Below are positions 51,039-58,935 of a DNA stretch of 64,000 nucleotides, piece after piece (within the stretch, counting starts at the first letter, position 1; each line of letters opens with the position of its first letter). Position numbers and translations under genes: made by a program. Source of the DNA: UBA3064 sp023258775 (GTDB lineage: Bacteria > Pseudomonadota > Gammaproteobacteria > Burkholderiales > Burkholderiaceae_E); the NCBI GenBank assembly GCA_044355655.1, contig JBIKXS010000012.1, positions 15,644 through 79,643 on the forward strand. The letters are read 5' to 3'. Under the pieces are notes generated by a model, which saw only the letters and a list, made by a program, of their open reading frames with translations, was not told where the DNA came from and did no database searches.

Positions 51039-51485
51039 TCAGAGATATAGGTTGTCTTGCTGAACTGGAACTTCTTTCTTAGGTTGAGGTGAATCTGCCC
51101 GGACAAGTGCCTGGACCTTTTCTTTTTGCGCAAGCTCTTGCATACGCTGAACCGACATGGTTTCCTCAACCCGATTTGTGTTTTGGTCAGCCTCTGCGGC
51201 TCGAACTAGGGCGCGCTCAGTGAACTCAGCCTTTCGGACAGTAACCTGTTGTTCAACGCTTTGGGTTGGCGTTGCCTGACCGGATGTGTCAGCCGCGATG
51301 GCTTTAGCTTGGCTCGATAAATCAACACGAACAGCAGGTTCAACCTGAAGCGCTGGGGGGGTCGACGATCGTCCGCTTGAAGGCGCATCAGGACGCAATT
51401 CGGTTGATTCGATCTTGCGAACAGGCGCACTTGGGACGACCGATTTCATCGCTTGAACCATCGAGGATTGATTCGCTTCCATCAT
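51039..51485 (-). CDS. Unrecognised, probably disordered 148-residue protein
   Basis: This is a low-complexity, Gln/Ala/Ser/Val-rich protein with no signal peptide or TM. The segment VRVDLSSQAKAIAADTS resembles export-signal-like stretches of flagellar and secreted proteins, but this is weak. The start ATGATG (51480-51485) lies inside the second copy of a 20-bp tandem repeat; the first copy contains an identical start that reads only seven codons. It may be co-transcribed with the ZrgA-like gene. Confidence 0.5.
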   Translation of the reverse strand: MMEANQSSMVQAMKSVVPSAPVRKIESTELRPDAPSSGRSSTPPALQVEPAVRVDLSSQAKAIAADTSGQATPTQSVEQQVTVRKAEFTERALVRAAEADQNTNRVEETMSVQRMQELAQKEKVQALVRADSPQPKKEVPVQQDNLYL

Positions 51486-51505
51486 GATTGATTCGCTTCC
51501 ATCAT
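51466..51505. repeat. 20-bp tandem duplication of a translation start
   Basis: Exact copies at 51466-51485 and 51486-51505. On the minus strand each begins ATGATGGAAGCG. Since 20 is not a multiple of three, the upstream start reads MMEANQS and stops at a TGA overlapping the downstream start (ATGATG). Confidence 0.85.
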
Positions 51506-51603
51506 GTTTACTCTTTGCGCTTCAAAATAAAAAACTTAAATCAATTCAATTCAAAAGACGTGGTTTTACATCGAAGGAAAAAACGGTGACTTCACATCGA
51601 GAC

Positions 51604-52323
51604 TTATTTTGCCACGCGTTGCGCCTCATAGCGCGCTTTTTGTTCGGCATTGGGTGGATAAAGTCCCGGTAATGAGGCCCCGCGGTTGACTTCCTCCATG
51701 ATCCAGGCCTCGAGCCTTTCTTGTTCGGGAGCCTCGTTTAAGACCGAATCAAGCATGGCCTGGGGTATTAAGACCGCGCCATCATCATCGACAAGCACCA
51801 CATCGTTCGGAAAAACAGCAACGCCACCACAGGCAATGGCCTGCTGCCAACCAACGAAAGTAAGTCCAGCCACTGAGGGTGGTGCCGCGGCGCCCTGACA
51901 CCAAACCGGCAAACCGGTTGAAAGCACGCCCGCTTGATCGCGCACCACGCCATCGCTGACCAAGCCTGCTACGCCTCGCTTTTGCATACGGGCGCACAAA
52001 ATATCGCCAAAGATACCCGCATCGATGACCCCCATGGCGTCGACCACTGCGATACAACCGGCAGGCATAGCCTCAATCGCTGCGCGGGTCGACATGGGCG
52101 AGGACCAAGACTCAGGCGTTGCTAAATCCTCACGAGCTGGCACGAATCGCAACGTAAAAGCCCGGCCGACCCGTCTGCCCTGGCCTTCGCGCAAGGGCTT
52201 GGTACCCCGCATCCAAACATTGCGCAGTCCCTTTTTGAGTAGCAGTGTTGTGACGGTCGCTGTGGTAACGCCCTCCAGGATATGGATTGCGTCCTGACTC
52301 AAAGCCATTGATTCGGTTGTCAT
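51604..52323 (-). CDS. RraA-family protein
   Basis: The roughly 239-residue protein of the RraA/4-hydroxy-4-methyl-2-oxoglutarate aldolase fold has GVTTATVTTLLLKKGLRNVWM, AGCIAVVDAMGVIDAGIFGDILCARMQKRGVAGLVSDGVVRDQAG and PNDVVLVDDDGAVLIP. The G-x-x-x-C-A-R and D-G-x-x-R-D motifs are those that bind the divalent metal and substrate in the aldolase branch. Start uncertain among GTG 52332, ATG 52329 and ATG 52323. Function may be aldolase or oxaloacetate decarboxylase rather than RNase E control. Confidence 0.83.
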   Translation of the reverse strand: MTTESMALSQDAIHILEGVTTATVTTLLLKKGLRNVWMRGTKPLREGQGRRVGRAFTLRFVPAREDLATPESWSSPMSTRAAIEAMPAGCIAVVDAMGVIDAGIFGDILCARMQKRGVAGLVSDGVVRDQAGVLSTGLPVWCQGAAAPPSVAGLTFVGWQQAIACGGVAVFPNDVVLVDDDGAVLIPQAMLDSVLNEAPEQERLEAWIMEEVNRGASLPGLYPPNAEQKARYEAQRVAK

Positions 52324-52397
52324 AAGCATCACTCATCGATTGAGAAATTCAGCAGGCATTGGAGCCTTGAATCCAATGTGCCACAATCCGCGGCATC

Positions 52398-53267
52398 ATG
52401 ATGCCAGCAACGCTATTAGGCCTTGATGAAGGTCTCGAAATCATTCAAAAGCTTCAATCGCAGGGCGAGTCGATACACACGCCAGGCCTAGGTGCAGCCG
52501 ATTGCCCGATTCACTGGATGCACTTTGGCAAGGGCCCCGATTGTGTGCTCCTACATGGTGGCCATGGCAGCTGGATGCACTGGATCAGTCTGATACCAGA
52601 GCTCTCGGAGCATTACAGTTTATGGGTTCCGGACCTGCCTGGCTTTGGGGCTTCCGGCGATATGCTGACGACACCCGAAACAAGCTTTATGGCGGATGCC
52701 TTAATCCTTGCTCTCGATCGTCTCGGGCTCAGTGCCCGCGGTTATACCTTGGGCGGCTTTTCCTTTGGTGGTCTTGTCGCAGGGCAAATGCTCGCGCAAG
52801 GCGCTGCGGTTGAAAGCCTGCGATTGATTGGCAGTGCAGGCATAGGCATGCGTCCTGAAAAATCGATCGATATGCTTCTTTGGCAGCGCGCAAGAACCCC
52901 GGAGCAATTGCTTGAGGCCTATCGACACAATCTCAAGGCACTCATGGTGCATCGTGACGATGACATTAATCCGCTTGCCCTTGCCATCCACGCAGAGAGT
53001 TGTCGGCAAACCCGCTGGCGCAGTCGGGAAGCTTCACACCAGGCAAGCTTGCGCGAGGTGCTTAAGCAAGCTAAGGTAGCTGTCCATGCCGTATGGGGCC
53101 TACAAGATCCAACCATGGATCACGCTAAGTTGCAATCCTGGTGGGATCAACATATGCAACATAAGAATCACGACATGCAATCCCTGTCACTTTGGGACGA
53201 TTGTGGCCACTGGATCATGCACCAGTCACCCACCCAACTGGCAGCGTGGTTTACGACCCATACTTAA
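52398..53267 (+). CDS. Alpha/beta hydrolase
   Basis: The 289-residue protein has the oxyanion region VLLHGGHGSWMHW, the nucleophile elbow GGFSFGGL (Ser122) and the closing His in WDDCGHWIMHQ; the acid is likely Asp in WGLQDPTMDH. No signal peptide. The ATG is at 52398 or 52401. It is divergent from the RraA-like gene with a 65-75 bp gap and may be co-regulated with it. Substrate unknown. Confidence 0.85.
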   Translation: MMPATLLGLDEGLEIIQKLQSQGESIHTPGLGAADCPIHWMHFGKGPDCVLLHGGHGSWMHWISLIPELSEHYSLWVPDLPGFGASGDMLTTPETSFMADALILALDRLGLSARGYTLGGFSFGGLVAGQMLAQGAAVESLRLIGSAGIGMRPEKSIDMLLWQRARTPEQLLEAYRHNLKALMVHRDDDINPLALAIHAESCRQTRWRSREASHQASLREVLKQAKVAVHAVWGLQDPTMDHAKLQSWWDQHMQHKNHDMQSLSLWDDCGHWIMHQSPTQLAAWFTTHT

Positions 53268-53303
53268 CGGCTGTTTGCATGCTAGAGACCTCATTGAAGA
53301 CCG

Positions 53304-54092
53304 ATGCCGAACCGACCTCAACACCCAGAACAGCGCCAAGCTTCCGCTGAAGCTGAATTAGCGATACTGAACATTGCTGCTTATCGTTTTGTCTCAATCC
53401 ATGATCGCGAACAACTTCGCGAACAGTGGCTTGAACAATGCCTCGCCCTTGGCATGAAAGGAACCATCCTGATTGCGCCTGAAGGGATTAATTTGTTTCT
53501 CGCTGCGCCCGCCTTTGCGATTGAAAGCTGGCTCAACGGCTTGCAAGCCGATCAGCGTTTCGCTGGCCTTGAAGTGAAGTACAGTTGGTCGGAACATCAG
53601 CCTTTTTCACGTCTGCGAGTGCGCTTAAAAAACGAAATCATTCGGATGAATCAGCCGATGATTGCGCCTTCTAAAGGGCGCGCCCCATGGGTGAATGCGC
53701 AAACGCTTGCGCGTTGGCTCGATCAAGGCCACGACGATGAGGGCCGTCCGGTTGTCATGCTCGATACGCGCAACGCTTTCGAAGTAAGTTATGGAAGTTT
53801 TAACGATGCAGTATCTTATAATTTAAAGCAATTTAGCGAGTTCCCCGAGGCTATCGAAGCGCACCGTCAGGCGTTCGAAGGAAAAACAGTTGTTAGTTTT
53901 TGTACCGGTGGCATTCGCTGCGAGAAAGCTGGCCTGTTTATGCAAGCGATCGGTATGACGCATTGCTATCAACTCGATGGCGGCATTCTCAAGTATTTCG
54001 AAGAGGTTGGAGAACGCCATTTTCAGGGCACATGTTTTGTGTTTGATCAGCGTGAAGCACTCGACCCTGGTCTTAAAGCGCTAAGCGAATAA
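53304..54092 (+). CDS. trhO: tRNA uridine hydroxylase / rhodanese TrhO
   Basis: The 262-residue protein of the UPF0176/YceA family hydroxylates U34 of tRNAs. The N-terminal ferredoxin-like domain has ILNIAAYRFVSIHDREQLRE, GMKGTILIAPEGINLFLAAP, and the rhodanese domain has MLDTRNAFEVSYGSF and the active Cys in FCTGGIRCEKAG (C200). YQLDGGILKYFEEVG and FVFDQREALD follow. The C-terminal tail is shorter than in E. coli TrhO, and the N-terminal 18 residues may be an overlong start. Confidence 0.9.
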   Translation: MPNRPQHPEQRQASAEAELAILNIAAYRFVSIHDREQLREQWLEQCLALGMKGTILIAPEGINLFLAAPAFAIESWLNGLQADQRFAGLEVKYSWSEHQPFSRLRVRLKNEIIRMNQPMIAPSKGRAPWVNAQTLARWLDQGHDDEGRPVVMLDTRNAFEVSYGSFNDAVSYNLKQFSEFPEAIEAHRQAFEGKTVVSFCTGGIRCEKAGLFMQAIGMTHCYQLDGGILKYFEEVGERHFQGTCFVFDQREALDPGLKALSE

Positions 54093-54105
54093 CTTGTTTT
54101 TACGA

Positions 54106-55161
54106 TTAGGTTTCCCACCACAATGGCATACCAGCCTTCGCTGCTTTTACCATCAGCAAACTGCCACTGAGTGATTCGGTGAGCACCAAATCATGACTTC
54201 CCCCAGGACGAAAAGCGGCATTAGTTATTGAGGCCGGTTCCTCGGGCGCTTGATACACATGGGTAATTGCGCCTTTTCGATTCAGGTGAAAGGCGGCACC
54301 AAGACTTGCATGCGCCACGACGATGCCATGTTCTTCATCAAGTGCTAGTCCATCGGGACCACTACTTCCGAAAAAACTCTGAAACGCGCCCACCTTTGAT
54401 AAAGCAGCGTGCTCGAGCAGTGGCGAACGCCAAAGCTGATTCGCTCTTGTTACTGCGACATAAAGTGCGGGTTGTCCATCGTCGACGGCAATCCCATTCG
54501 GACTTGGCACTTGTTGCAAGATGCACTCAAGTCGCCCATCAGGAAATCGCCTATAAACCCGCCCGCTCGGGTCGTGCAAGCCACTTTGGCCTTGATCAGT
54601 AAAGTAACAAATGCCTTGCCGGTCGAAACAAAGATCGTTGAGCCCGCGAAATGATTCACTCAAACGATGTAACAGGATAGGCTCAGGCTTCACAAGCGAT
54701 GGATCGGTCCCAGTGAACGGTGGATCGGCTACCGTGAGCGATGGATCGGTCCTCATCACATGCTTCTTGAGCTGCTCGCCTGAAAGCTTGAGCAAACCCT
54801 GTCGATAATCGGTGATCCAAAGACTGCCATCACGGTGCATGGCCATACCGTTTGGCCACCCGTCGTATTGCGCAATCAACTGCCAAGCGTCGTCACCCTC
54901 CTCGACACTGGCCTCCCCCTTAAAGCGCGCTTGAATAAACGCCTGGTCAATCCGAAATACCCTTCCAAAAGGTATATCCGTTACATAAAGACGGCCCTGA
55001 TCATCGAAACATGGCCCCTCCAAAAAGCTGTCAGCAGGCTGCCCCGCCTTATTTGCGTTGGCCCAATCGTTGTGCTGTAAACAACGAAATCGCGCTGGTA
55101 AACGGCTCAACACCTCACAATCGCGCAGCTCAGGTGTTTGAAACATCCACATTTGTGTCAT
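54106..55161 (-). CDS. SMP-30/gluconolactonase-family protein
   Basis: The 351-residue six-bladed beta-propeller lactonase has family features LEGPCFDDQGRLYVTDIPFGRVFRI, WPNGMAMHRDGSLWITDYRQGLL, FRGLNDLCFDRQGICYFTDQGQSG, and PNGIAVDDGQPALYVAVTRAN; the metal ligands Glu, Asn and Asp are in their expected places. No signal peptide. A 21-residue stretch of three 7-residue repeats (DPSLTVA, DPPFTGT, DPSLVKP) is inserted between blades and is encoded by 21-bp tandem repeats. Confidence 0.86.
   Translation of the reverse strand: MTQMWMFQTPELRDCEVLSRLPARFRCLQHNDWANANKAGQPADSFLEGPCFDDQGRLYVTDIPFGRVFRIDQAFIQARFKGEASVEEGDDAWQLIAQYDGWPNGMAMHRDGSLWITDYRQGLLKLSGEQLKKHVMRTDPSLTVADPPFTGTDPSLVKPEPILLHRLSESFRGLNDLCFDRQGICYFTDQGQSGLHDPSGRVYRRFPDGRLECILQQVPSPNGIAVDDGQPALYVAVTRANQLWRSPLLEHAALSKVGAFQSFFGSSGPDGLALDEEHGIVVAHASLGAAFHLNRKGAITHVYQAPEEPASITNAAFRPGGSHDLVLTESLSGSLLMVKAAKAGMPLWWET
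54695..54757. repeat. Three 21-bp coding repeats in the SMP-30 gene
   Basis: Units 54695-54715, 54716-54736, 54737-54757, each with GGATCGG. They encode the 7-residue repeats beginning DPS/DPP and keep the frame. Confidence 0.75.
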
Positions 55162-55321
55162 ACTCCCGCCTCCTCATCGCCCTTGGTCCCATTTGTAGCA
55201 AGTTCGCTTGCCGGTTGTCCGCTGGTCGATGCCCTAAAGACACGACCGCTGACTTTGAAGCCTTTCGCCATGGCTGGCGTGGGCTTGCATAGCGTTCTAC
55301 AAATAAAGACAAAGGACCTCT

Positions 55322-56935
55322 GTGTCAACTTTACCTTTCCCGGCTCTCTCGGGCTTTGCTGTATTCCAGTTACAAGCCAGTCTCCAAGCGGCAATCGATG
55401 CCCTGGGCTTTCATTCTCCCACACCCGTTCAAGAGCAAGTCATCCCCCAAGCGCTCGTGGGTAAGGATTTATTGGTTAGCAGCCAAACTGGTTCCGGAAA
55501 AACCGCTGCCTTTCTTATCCCACTCTTGCAGGGCTTACTGAGTTCGCGCAACTCAGCGATGCGCTTACCAAGCGGGCCGAGCATCCTGGTGCTGAGTCCG
55601 ACCCGAGAGCTCGCGCAACAGGTAGCCGACGACGCAATCGATTTACTCAAAGGCAGTCGAGGTGTTCGTGTCGCCACGGTTGTTGGCGGCCTGCCCTATG
55701 GCAAACAACTGCAAGCGCTACGGGGTGCAGACCTTGTCGTAGCAACACCAGGACGATTACTCGATTTATATCGAACAAGAAAAATCCGACTTGATCAGGT
55801 GGTGCACGTGGTGGTTGACGAGGCCGATCGCATGCTTGATTTAGGATTCGCCGAAGACTTACAAGCGATCGCCTTGGCAAGTGCCCAGCGCGAACAGACC
55901 TTGATGTTTTCAGCGACATTTGCGCCTCGCATTATGCAATTGGCTGAAAAGCTCACCAAGGATCCGATAAGAATAGCGATCACCGCTATGAATCAGGCTA
56001 AACCAGATATTCGCGAGTTGATTCACCTTGCCGATAACGAATCGCATCGCATCAAATTGCTTGAACATTATCTTTCCGATAGCAGTGTCGATCAGGCAGT
56101 CATTTTTGCCAGAACTCAGGTTGAGTGCGAACAACTCGGCGAAAAACTCACAGCCCAAGGGCTATCGGTCACCTACTTGCACGGCGCCTTGCCTCAATCG
56201 GTTCGGACGAGAAGGCTTAATGCCTTTAGGGAAAAGCGGGTTCATTGGTTAGTTGCCACTGATGTCGCTGCGCGCGGTCTTGACGTGCCAAGTATTTCGC
56301 ATGTCATTAATTTAGGCCTGCCGATGAAGCCCGAAGACTATGTTCACCGAATTGGTCGCACGGCACGCGCCGGACGAAGCGGTGTTGCAGTCACGATGGT
56401 TGAAGTCAGTGATATGCGCAAACTGCGGGCGATCGAGCGGGTGATCGAGCGTCGCCTCGAAAATAGCGTGATTCCAGGACTCGAGCCGAAAGTTAGGCCA
56501 CTGGTACGAAATGCTGGTAAGCCCGGCACAAGGCCACCGAGCAGGTCCCGGCCACAGGGCTTTGGTCAAAGCGATCGCGAATTCCCAAGGACCGAACGCC
56601 CAACCGCAGCCAAGCCGCGAAGCGAAGGCTGGCAGGACCGCAGCACCACAGCCAAGCCACGCAGCGAAGGTTGGCAGGATCGCAGCGCCGTTGCTAAACC
56701 ACGCAGCGAAGGCTGGCAGGACCGCAGCGCCGTTGCTAAACCGCGCAGCGAAGGTTGGCAGGATCGCAGCGCCGTCGCCAAGCCGCGCCGACTTGAATCG
56801 GCTGAAACTAGGTCGCAGCCGAGCCGCGGAAGCGGCTTTGCAGGCTTTGCCAGCAAGCCAGGTAGTCGCTCTGACGCAAGCCCCCGTGCAGGGCAAAGTC
56901 GGTGGGCTGGAAAACGAGTGAACTCTCGAGCATAA
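55322..56935 (+). CDS. DEAD-box RNA helicase with repetitive C-terminal tail
   Basis: The 537-residue helicase has SQTGSGKT (Walker A, about 54-61), PTRELAQQ, VVDEADRMLD (DEAD, 166-169), FSATF, and HRIGRTARAGR in RecA domain 2. The C-terminal tail from about residue 390 is basic; residues 430-490 hold four and a half copies of a 14-residue unit (AKPRSEGWQDRSAV). Such tails bind RNA non-specifically. GTG start at 55322 with AAAGGA 7 bp upstream. The last 128 bp overlap the convergent hmgA gene. Confidence 0.92.
   Translation: MSTLPFPALSGFAVFQLQASLQAAIDALGFHSPTPVQEQVIPQALVGKDLLVSSQTGSGKTAAFLIPLLQGLLSSRNSAMRLPSGPSILVLSPTRELAQQVADDAIDLLKGSRGVRVATVVGGLPYGKQLQALRGADLVVATPGRLLDLYRTRKIRLDQVVHVVVDEADRMLDLGFAEDLQAIALASAQREQTLMFSATFAPRIMQLAEKLTKDPIRIAITAMNQAKPDIRELIHLADNESHRIKLLEHYLSDSSVDQAVIFARTQVECEQLGEKLTAQGLSVTYLHGALPQSVRTRRLNAFREKRVHWLVATDVAARGLDVPSISHVINLGLPMKPEDYVHRIGRTARAGRSGVAVTMVEVSDMRKLRAIERVIERRLENSVIPGLEPKVRPLVRNAGKPGTRPPSRSRPQGFGQSDREFPRTERPTAAKPRSEGWQDRSTTAKPRSEGWQDRSAVAKPRSEGWQDRSAVAKPRSEGWQDRSAVAKPRRLESAETRSQPSRGSGFAGFASKPGSRSDASPRAGQSRWAGKRVNSRA
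56609..56790. repeat. 42-bp coding minisatellite in the helicase tail
   Basis: Units at 56609-56650, 56651-56692, 56693-56734, 56735-56776 and a partial fifth. Each encodes a 14-residue AKPRSEGWQDRS-type unit. Near-identity at DNA level indicates recent expansion. Confidence 0.85.
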
Positions 56936-58103
56936 AGGCGAGCGTTCCTGTTTGTTTGTGCGGCTCAAGCACAGCATCGCTAGCTACTTCAACGGAGTGC
57001 GCATCCGGACCATGCGCACTCATACAGTTATGAAGACTTGAACACCCTGGGGAAAAACCCTCCCCCTTGGCGTCGTATGCGCCCTCGATCAAGCCCATAA
57101 ACTCGCTCATCACATTGCGATGAAACCAGGGTGGCCGAAAACTATCCTCGGCCACCATCCATCGCTCAGGGAAGATCACAAAATCCAGGTTAGCTGTGCC
57201 AGGGTTATCGGTCGGCGACGTCAGCACCGTGAAGATAGAAGGATCAGGGTGATCGAAACTCACGGTATTGATGGTGTTAAATCGCTTGAGATGATACCGG
57301 TAGGGTGCATAGTTACCGTGCCAGGCCACAACATTCATCGGGTGCGTTGGCAACTCACATATCCAATAAGCATCGAGTAATTTGCTCACTAACTGATAGC
57401 TTCCCGGCTTATCGATATAAGAAGCTACGGGATACTCAAAGTCTCGCGGATTGGCCAAGCCATTTGAGCCAATTGGGCCCAAATCCGGCAATCGAAAAGG
57501 AGCTCCCCAATTCTCGCAGGCATACCCCCTGGCTGTCGATGAAGCAAGATTGACCTGAAATCGGATACCTCGAGGAATGATTGCAATAAATCCCGGATCG
57601 ATATCAAGCTTGCCAAACTCCGTCACGATAACCAAACCACCTTCTTGCGGAATGATCAACCATTCACCATCAGCCGATTGAAAAAAGCACTCATCCATCG
57701 AGGCGTTTGCGGCGTACACATAAATGCTTGCACCCTGTCGAGCAGCAGCCGAGCCATTTAAGGCCATTCTCTTTAGCGAGCTTAGCCAGTGGCAATCATG
57801 CTTGGGCATCGAAGGCGGATTCCACCGCTCTTGTTGTGGCGACACAGGCTGATGCGCTGTTGCGCTTAAATCGGATGGATGCGCCCAGGGTTGATAAGCA
57901 CCATGACGCACCGAGGGCAGTATGCGATACATCCAGCTTCGCAAGTTCCGATCCCGAGGGGCCGTAAAAGCGCTGCCCGAGATTTGCTCAGGGTATAGGC
58001 CGAAGGCAGGACGTTGGGGTGAATTGCGCCCCTGGGGCAATGCCCCAGCGATGGCTTCGGTGGCAAATTCGTTACCGAATCCACTCATGTATGCTTGATT
58101 CAT
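56808..58103 (-). CDS. hmgA: Homogentisate 1,2-dioxygenase
   Basis: The roughly 431-residue enzyme opens the aromatic ring of homogentisate to maleylacetoacetate in tyrosine/phenylalanine catabolism. YMSGFGNEFATEAIAGALPQGRNSPQ is the classic N-terminus. The Fe ligands fit WFHRNVMSEFMG (His, Glu) and MSAHGPDAHS (His). ATG 58103 has AAAGGGG just upstream and is preferred over GTG 58121. Its start overlaps that of the divergent hydrolase gene (CATG) and its 3' end overlaps the helicase gene. No hmgB or maiA homolog is seen here. Confidence 0.93.
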   Translation of the reverse strand: MNQAYMSGFGNEFATEAIAGALPQGRNSPQRPAFGLYPEQISGSAFTAPRDRNLRSWMYRILPSVRHGAYQPWAHPSDLSATAHQPVSPQQERWNPPSMPKHDCHWLSSLKRMALNGSAAARQGASIYVYAANASMDECFFQSADGEWLIIPQEGGLVIVTEFGKLDIDPGFIAIIPRGIRFQVNLASSTARGYACENWGAPFRLPDLGPIGSNGLANPRDFEYPVASYIDKPGSYQLVSKLLDAYWICELPTHPMNVVAWHGNYAPYRYHLKRFNTINTVSFDHPDPSIFTVLTSPTDNPGTANLDFVIFPERWMVAEDSFRPPWFHRNVMSEFMGLIEGAYDAKGEGFSPGCSSLHNCMSAHGPDAHSVEVASDAVLEPHKQTGTLAFMLESSLVFQPTDFALHGGLRQSDYLACWQSLQSRFRGSAAT

Positions 58104-58935
58104 GGCATCCCCTTTGATCACTGCTGCTGTTGAGCCCGATGAAAAAGGCCATCAAAAACTCATATTGTCCGCAGCACATGGGGCTTGTCAAAATTCGGTG
58201 AGCTTACGATGGGCGTCCTGGACTAGAGAAGCGGTCCAAGCTGAGCCCTGCATCGTCTTGTTGCACGAAGGTTTGGGTAGCATCAGGCAATGGCGCCAAC
58301 TACCTGCCGCCTTGCATCAAGCGACGAAGCTAAAAGTTATAGCTTATGAACGAATCGGCTACGGCGAATCAAGTCCTCGATCGAGTCCTTGGTCGACTCA
58401 ATTTATGCATGAAGAAGCTGATTTCTTTTTGCCAGCTTTCTTAATGGCAAAGTCGATCAAGGATTACATCTTTGTCGGGCACAGCGATGGGGCAAGCATT
58501 GCCTTGCTCGCTGCAAGTGCGCTTCGACCGCGAGCGCTTATCTCTATAGCGGCCCACGTGATGGTTGAAGCGATTTGCCGCGAGGCGATTGATTCCTTAT
58601 TGAACGAAGAGCGCCGCGTCAACCTCATCGGGGCGCTTAGCAAATACCATACTGAAAGCGAGCAACTCTTGCGCAATTGGTCGACGGTATGGCTGAGTCA
58701 GGCCTTTTCGAGCTGGGACATCCGTGAACGACTGCGTAGCATCGAATCACCTGTGCTCGCTATCCAGGCCCGTGATGATGCCTACGGAACCATGGCTCAG
58801 CTCGATGCTATCGAAAAACATATAGCACATGCGACTTGTTTAAGGCTCGAAGAAGGCGGCCACAGCCCTCACCTAAGTCCACCCTTGAGGCTCAGCGAAC
58901 GAATCGCTGAGTTTATACAGCAAGTGCACTCATAA
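58102..58935 (+). CDS. Alpha/beta hydrolase
   Basis: The 277-residue protein has IVLLHEGLGSIRQWRQLP (oxyanion region), YERIGYGESS, the nucleophile elbow FVGHSDGAS (Ser128), the acid in IQARDDAYGT and the His in EEGGHSPHLSPP. The ATG at 58102 shares two bases with the divergent hmgA start and has no visible ribosome-binding site, so a leaderless message or a later start is possible. Its 3' end overlaps the convergent serine hydrolase gene by 23 bp. Confidence 0.82.
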   Translation: MASPLITAAVEPDEKGHQKLILSAAHGACQNSVSLRWASWTREAVQAEPCIVLLHEGLGSIRQWRQLPAALHQATKLKVIAYERIGYGESSPRSSPWSTQFMHEEADFFLPAFLMAKSIKDYIFVGHSDGASIALLAASALRPRALISIAAHVMVEAICREAIDSLLNEERRVNLIGALSKYHTESEQLLRNWSTVWLSQAFSSWDIRERLRSIESPVLAIQARDDAYGTMAQLDAIEKHIAHATCLRLEEGGHSPHLSPPLRLSERIAEFIQQVHS

